This document shows positions 61,304-64,000 of a DNA stretch of 64,000 bases, piece by piece. The notes under the pieces were generated by a model. The model did not search any database. It was not told where the DNA came from and saw only the letters and a program-made list of their open reading frames with translations. The stretch spans positions 2,480,001 to 2,544,000 of the forward strand of contig NZ_CP180355.1 of the NCBI RefSeq assembly GCF_048007035.1. The letters are read 5' to 3'. Positions within the stretch are counted from its first letter, which is position 1; each line of letters opens with the position of its first letter. The stretch is from Imperialibacter sp963977595. GTDB taxonomy: Bacteria; Bacteroidota; Bacteroidia; Cytophagales; Cyclobacteriaceae. A program made the position numbers and the translations under genes.

Positions 61304-61523
61304 GCCATTTCTGTTTTAATAGATCATAATTTGATTCCGCAATTTTCATGATTTCTTTCTTTTCCTGAGGCTTAAAGTCATGAAAATATTTTACTTCTAA
61401 TTCAGGCTCAAGCCATATTTTGGCATTCCCATCTCCTTTTTCAACATGCACATGAGCCGGTTCGTTCTGATCTCCTGCATAAAAATAAAACCTAAACCCG
61501 TTTATCAATAATACTGTCGGCAT
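61284..61523 (-). CDS. DUF4160-domain protein
   Basis: 79 aa. GFRFYFYAGDQNEPAHVHVE and AKIWLEPELEV are the defining DUF4160 stretches, with a conserved EPAHVHV His pair. Length is typical. It lies upstream of and overlaps the DUF2442 gene by 20 bp. The pair is flanked by the two copies of the ~90-bp repeat. Confidence 0.9.
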   Translation of the reverse strand: MPTVLLINGFRFYFYAGDQNEPAHVHVEKGDGNAKIWLEPELEVKYFHDFKPQEKKEIMKIAESNYDLLKQKWHEFFQQ

Positions 61524-61753
61524 TTTGTAAAGTTAATCTTATAATTAAAACGGATAATATTTATAGACTATCTCTCTCAACCCTTCCATATCGCTTAGCC
61601 CTAACCATTTTTAGTGGAAGAAGGAAGGCGGGATCGCTTGCCCAGCTACCTGACTGAGGTGCTTCACGAGGGTAAAAAACCTTTCTGATTATTTGCCCGA
61701 GATTGGCGTTAAAAAGCAGTGGAAGTAGGAAGCTAAAAGCTTCAAGAAAAGTA

Positions 61754-61785
61754 GCTGCAAGTTTAGCGATAGCGTAACTTGCAGC
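61754..61785. repeat. 10-bp inverted repeat
   Basis: GCTGCAAGTT (61754-61763) and AACTTGCAGC (61776-61785) enclose a 12-nt spacer. No U run follows on either strand, so it is not a typical terminator. Confidence 0.6.
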
Positions 61786-61789
61786 ATGG

Positions 61790-61880
61790 AGTTTCTTTTT
61801 CAAAAGAGATGTGTGAATAGATCATCCCAATACATGAGAGATGGATCCATTTATAAACCCAGTCGATGAGATGCGGGAGC
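61790..61880. repeat. About 90-bp direct repeat, copy B
   Basis: The counterpart of copy A at 60790-60880. It includes the same TTG-AAA-AAG start context on the minus strand but leads into unrelated sequence, which argues for a duplicated segment whose coding part was lost or replaced. Confidence 0.8.
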
Positions 61881-61883
61881 TGC

Positions 61884-62594
61884 CTACTTCTTAAACGCAC
61901 TCAACTCCACATAGCTATTCAAATTACCTTTTTCATCGTACGACTCGCTTTTTACCATGCCAGCCCCTTCACTCAGGTAGTCTACACTCGAAGAGTTCAT
62001 CGTTCTTTTCATGCCCATGATCGACATAGTAGACTCTGAGTCGTAGGTCATTTTGAAGCAATCGTACGTGCCGGCTGCTGTGGTTATTTTCTCTTTGCCC
62101 ACCACTTTCCGGTTCTTAATGGACACGGTGGTGTTGGTGGCCATGGCTTTCATGGCTGGATTGTCAGAAACAATTTTCACCACAAAGGTCAGGTCCTTCA
62201 GCGACTGCCCCGCTTTCAGGTCAGATGGGATGGTGAGTTGGTCACCCTCGAATACGACCTGAACATCTTCCATGCCCTCCATTCCCTGCGGCATAAAGTT
62301 CCTCATGTCCATTTTGAAAACGCCGTCTTCGCAAATCATCTCGATTTCATTCTTGCTCAGCTCTTTCTTTTTGTCGTACATGGTCACCAGGGCCTTGATA
62401 GTTTGGACATTACCAGAGCCGGTCACGGATAGAATTTCTGTTTTGTCCTGAGAGACTTCCTTTCCTTTTTTATTGAAATAGGTTCTTTCTATCACCGCCC
62501 CCTCATTGTAGTTGAAATAGGGGTTGCACTGGCTAAATGCCTGTTGAGAAAAAATTAGAAGGCCAACTGCGAAAAATGATTTGAGTAGTTGCAT
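61884..62594 (-). CDS. Secreted TapB/DUF3108-like protein
   Basis: 236 aa with a signal peptide (MQLLKSFFAVGLLIFSQQAF). The mature protein is a beta-rich domain starting CNPYFNYNEGAVIERTYFNK and containing KITTAAGTYDCFKMTYDSES (about residues 168-187), typical of DUF3108/TapB-like proteins, which share a lipocalin-like or LolA-like build. No catalytic residues are visible. The gene is monocistronic. Confidence 0.8.
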   Translation of the reverse strand: MQLLKSFFAVGLLIFSQQAFSQCNPYFNYNEGAVIERTYFNKKGKEVSQDKTEILSVTGSGNVQTIKALVTMYDKKKELSKNEIEMICEDGVFKMDMRNFMPQGMEGMEDVQVVFEGDQLTIPSDLKAGQSLKDLTFVVKIVSDNPAMKAMATNTTVSIKNRKVVGKEKITTAAGTYDCFKMTYDSESTMSIMGMKRTMNSSSVDYLSEGAGMVKSESYDEKGNLNSYVELSAFKK

Positions 62595-62677
62595 GGGAAA
62601 TGGTGTTTTGCATTATTTTCCATAAAAATAGTACAAAAGCGATAGACTGTCAATGCTACTCGAGCAGCAGTCGCTGC

Positions 62678-64000
62678 CTATGAACCCCACCCGCCTCCGC
62701 CCGGCGTTTCAATGACAATGGCATCGCCAGCTTGCAAATCCATTTCGTCAACGCCTTTTAACCCGATGACTTCTCCGGTTGACTTTTCGACATATTGCTT
62801 TCCCGTTGCGCCAGGGTTTCCTCCCTTCATACCATAAGGGGCTTCTACCCTGTGCTGCGTGAGGAGGGTGAGCTCTACAGCCTCAGTGAAACGAAGCTTT
62901 CTTACAATGCCGTCACCGCCTTTCCACTTTCCCTGCCCGCCCGAGCCTTTTCTGATAGAAAATTCCTCTACCCTCACCGGATACCTCCACTCCATGATCT
63001 CGGGGTCGGTAATGCGGGTATTGGTCATGTGGTGGTGGATGGCGTCGGCGCCGTTGAAACCTGGCCCGGCACCAGTACCGCCGCAGATGGTTTCGTAGTA
63101 GCCGAAGCTTTTGTTGCCAAACAGGAGGTTGTTCATCGTTCCCTGGCTGCAAGCAGAGAGCTTCAATGCTTTGATCAAAGTGTCGACCAGGCGCTGGCTG
63201 ACCTCGGTGTTACCTCCCACAACGGCGGGGCATTGCAAAGAATCGGCTGGAAAAGGCGGATTGAGCAAGCCTTCGGGAAGAACGATTTCTACCTGCTTCA
63301 TAATGCCTTCGTTCAGTGGGATGTCTTCCGAGATCAACAGCCTGAGCACATAAATGACAGCGCTTCGCACAATGGCGGGCGTTGCATTCAGGTTACCCGG
63401 ATGCACCTTTGAGGAGCCCGTGAAGTCCACCGTCAGCTTGTCATTTGCTCGCTGTAGTTTTACTCTCAACGGGCTTCCGTCGTCCAGTTTTTCAGCGGCC
63501 TCAAATTCATTCCCCGGAAGCCTTTGTAATTGCACCCAGAGTTTTTCGTTGGAATAGTCTTTGAGCCGCTGCATATAATGCAGCACTTTTTCAGCCCCTT
63601 CTTTCTGGCAGAGCAAAAGCAAGGCATTTTGGCCAGCCTTAATTGACGAAAGCGCCGCATTCAGGTCAGCCATGTTCTCTGCCACCGCCCTGGTGGGGTA
63701 GCTATGGCCGGTAAGCACTTTTTCTATTTGCTCCCATTGAGCCACTCCCTTTTGGATCAATAGCATGGGGCTGATGACCACCCCTTCTTCGGCCAGATTT
63801 TTTGCATCCGGCGGCATAGAGCCAGGTCTTTTACCTCCCAGCTCGGCGTGGTGGGCCCGGTTGGCTACATAGCCCAATAGTTGCCTTCCGTGAAACACTG
63901 GGGCAATGAGTGTGATGTCGGGCAGGTGTGAGCCGCCAAAGCCGGGATGATTGGTGACTGCCACATCGCCTGGGCCAAGAGGCAGCACTTCCAGCACCTT
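62678..64000 (-). CDS. Hydantoinase B / 5-oxoprolinase subunit (5' end cut by window)
   Basis: 441 codons are visible and the N-terminus lies outside the window. GDVAVTNHPGFGGSHLPDIT (about codons 9-28 of the visible part) and ANRAHHAELGGKRPGSMP are the canonical HyuB metal- and substrate-site stretches. GGGTEEM-type glycine-rich loops (ICGGTGAGPGFNGADAIHHH) and a C-terminal ETPGGGGWG end match the family. It hydrolyses hydantoins or 5-oxoproline with an ATP-dependent HyuA subunit, probably encoded upstream or fused outside the window. Confidence 0.93.
   Translation of the reverse strand, partial: KVLEVLPLGPGDVAVTNHPGFGGSHLPDITLIAPVFHGRQLLGYVANRAHHAELGGKRPGSMPPDAKNLAEEGVVISPMLLIQKGVAQWEQIEKVLTGHSYPTRAVAENMADLNAALSSIKAGQNALLLLCQKEGAEKVLHYMQRLKDYSNEKLWVQLQRLPGNEFEAAEKLDDGSPLRVKLQRANDKLTVDFTGSSKVHPGNLNATPAIVRSAVIYVLRLLISEDIPLNEGIMKQVEIVLPEGLLNPPFPADSLQCPAVVGGNTEVSQRLVDTLIKALKLSACSQGTMNNLLFGNKSFGYYETICGGTGAGPGFNGADAIHHHMTNTRITDPEIMEWRYPVRVEEFSIRKGSGGQGKWKGGDGIVRKLRFTEAVELTLLTQHRVEAPYGMKGGNPGATGKQYVEKSTGEVIGLKGVDEMDLQAGDAIVIETPGGGGWGS

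Larger units (their letters stand above)
61524..61883. other. Gene-free 360-bp stretch between DUF4160 and TapB-like genes
   Basis: It contains the second repeat copy (61790-61880) and a 10-bp hairpin (61754-61785). An 80-codon frame at 61561-61803 begins with the repeated Nramp-like start (MKKKL) but then loses all similarity. It is probably not a gene and may be a remnant. Confidence 0.55.

Noticed and set aside
61561..61803. 80-codon minus-strand frame starting MKKKL
   Set aside because: Only the start shares sequence with the Nramp gene through the repeat; the rest has no recognisable domain.

Overview
The window is a 64-kb stretch of a Bacteroidota chromosome, most likely from a gliding, marine-type member of the Cytophagales. 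The evidence is a TonB-dependent receptor with a carboxypeptidase-like N-terminal domain, a GldJ-type gliding lipoprotein, many LxxC lipoproteins, Bacteroidota-typical families (DUF4301, DUF6702, DUF4175, DUF4953-type proteases), few Shine-Dalgarno sequences and moderate GC. There are no rRNA or tRNA genes, no CRISPR array and no recognisable insertion sequence. Genes are cut at both ends: the TonB receptor at the left and a hydantoinase-B-type subunit at the right.

Layout. 0-12.9 kb holds envelope and periplasmic functions: TonB receptor, M1 aminopeptidase with a HupE/UreJ membrane protein and DUF6702 protein, MscS channel, 2'-5' RNA ligase-like protein, large metzincin-like protease, DUF4301 protein, a TerB-like/C2-like pair and a MaoC-type hydratase. 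13-16.2 kb has an S9 peptidase and an MntA/HepT toxin-antitoxin pair whose antitoxin carries an extra N-terminal XRE domain. 16.4-23.8 kb is a same-strand cluster of exported proteins of the type abundant in Planctomycetes (DUF1549/DUF1553 cytochrome, DUF1501, NHL propeller, membrane cytochrome with LRR and chitobiase-like domains), with a hicBA pair wedged inside. 23.8-30 kb continues with an M20 amidohydrolase, ThuA-like protein, M14 carboxypeptidase, lipoprotein RidA and YccF.

30-37 kb is on the minus strand: a histidine kinase/REC-CRP regulator pair, then a marR-fadN-fadA-like beta-oxidation operon with a candidate operator over its promoter. 37-48 kb looks like the chromosome's origin neighbourhood. 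It has a TPR protein, a 358-bp gene-free segment with two perfect DnaA boxes around a very AT-rich tract, then an operon-like run ending in an Ig-like lipoprotein, SAM methyltransferase, mnmG (gidA), ybeY, an RsbW-like ATPase and DUF4175. Two ParB-type palindromes (parS) sit between mnmG and ybeY. dnaA and parAB are not in the window, so the oriC/parS assignment rests on sequence motifs and the gidA context.

48-64 kb is mixed housekeeping and accessory sequence: exonuclease III, AhpD-like protein, ComF, GldJ, Mfd, a lone cytochrome oxidase subunit III, S1/P1 nuclease, YjjX-type NTPase, amidohydrolase, and an Nramp-family transporter with altered metal-site motifs. A DUF4160/DUF2442 pair follows, lying between two copies of a roughly 90-bp repeat that includes the Nramp start region. 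A TapB/DUF3108-like secreted protein and the hydantoinase B subunit end the window.
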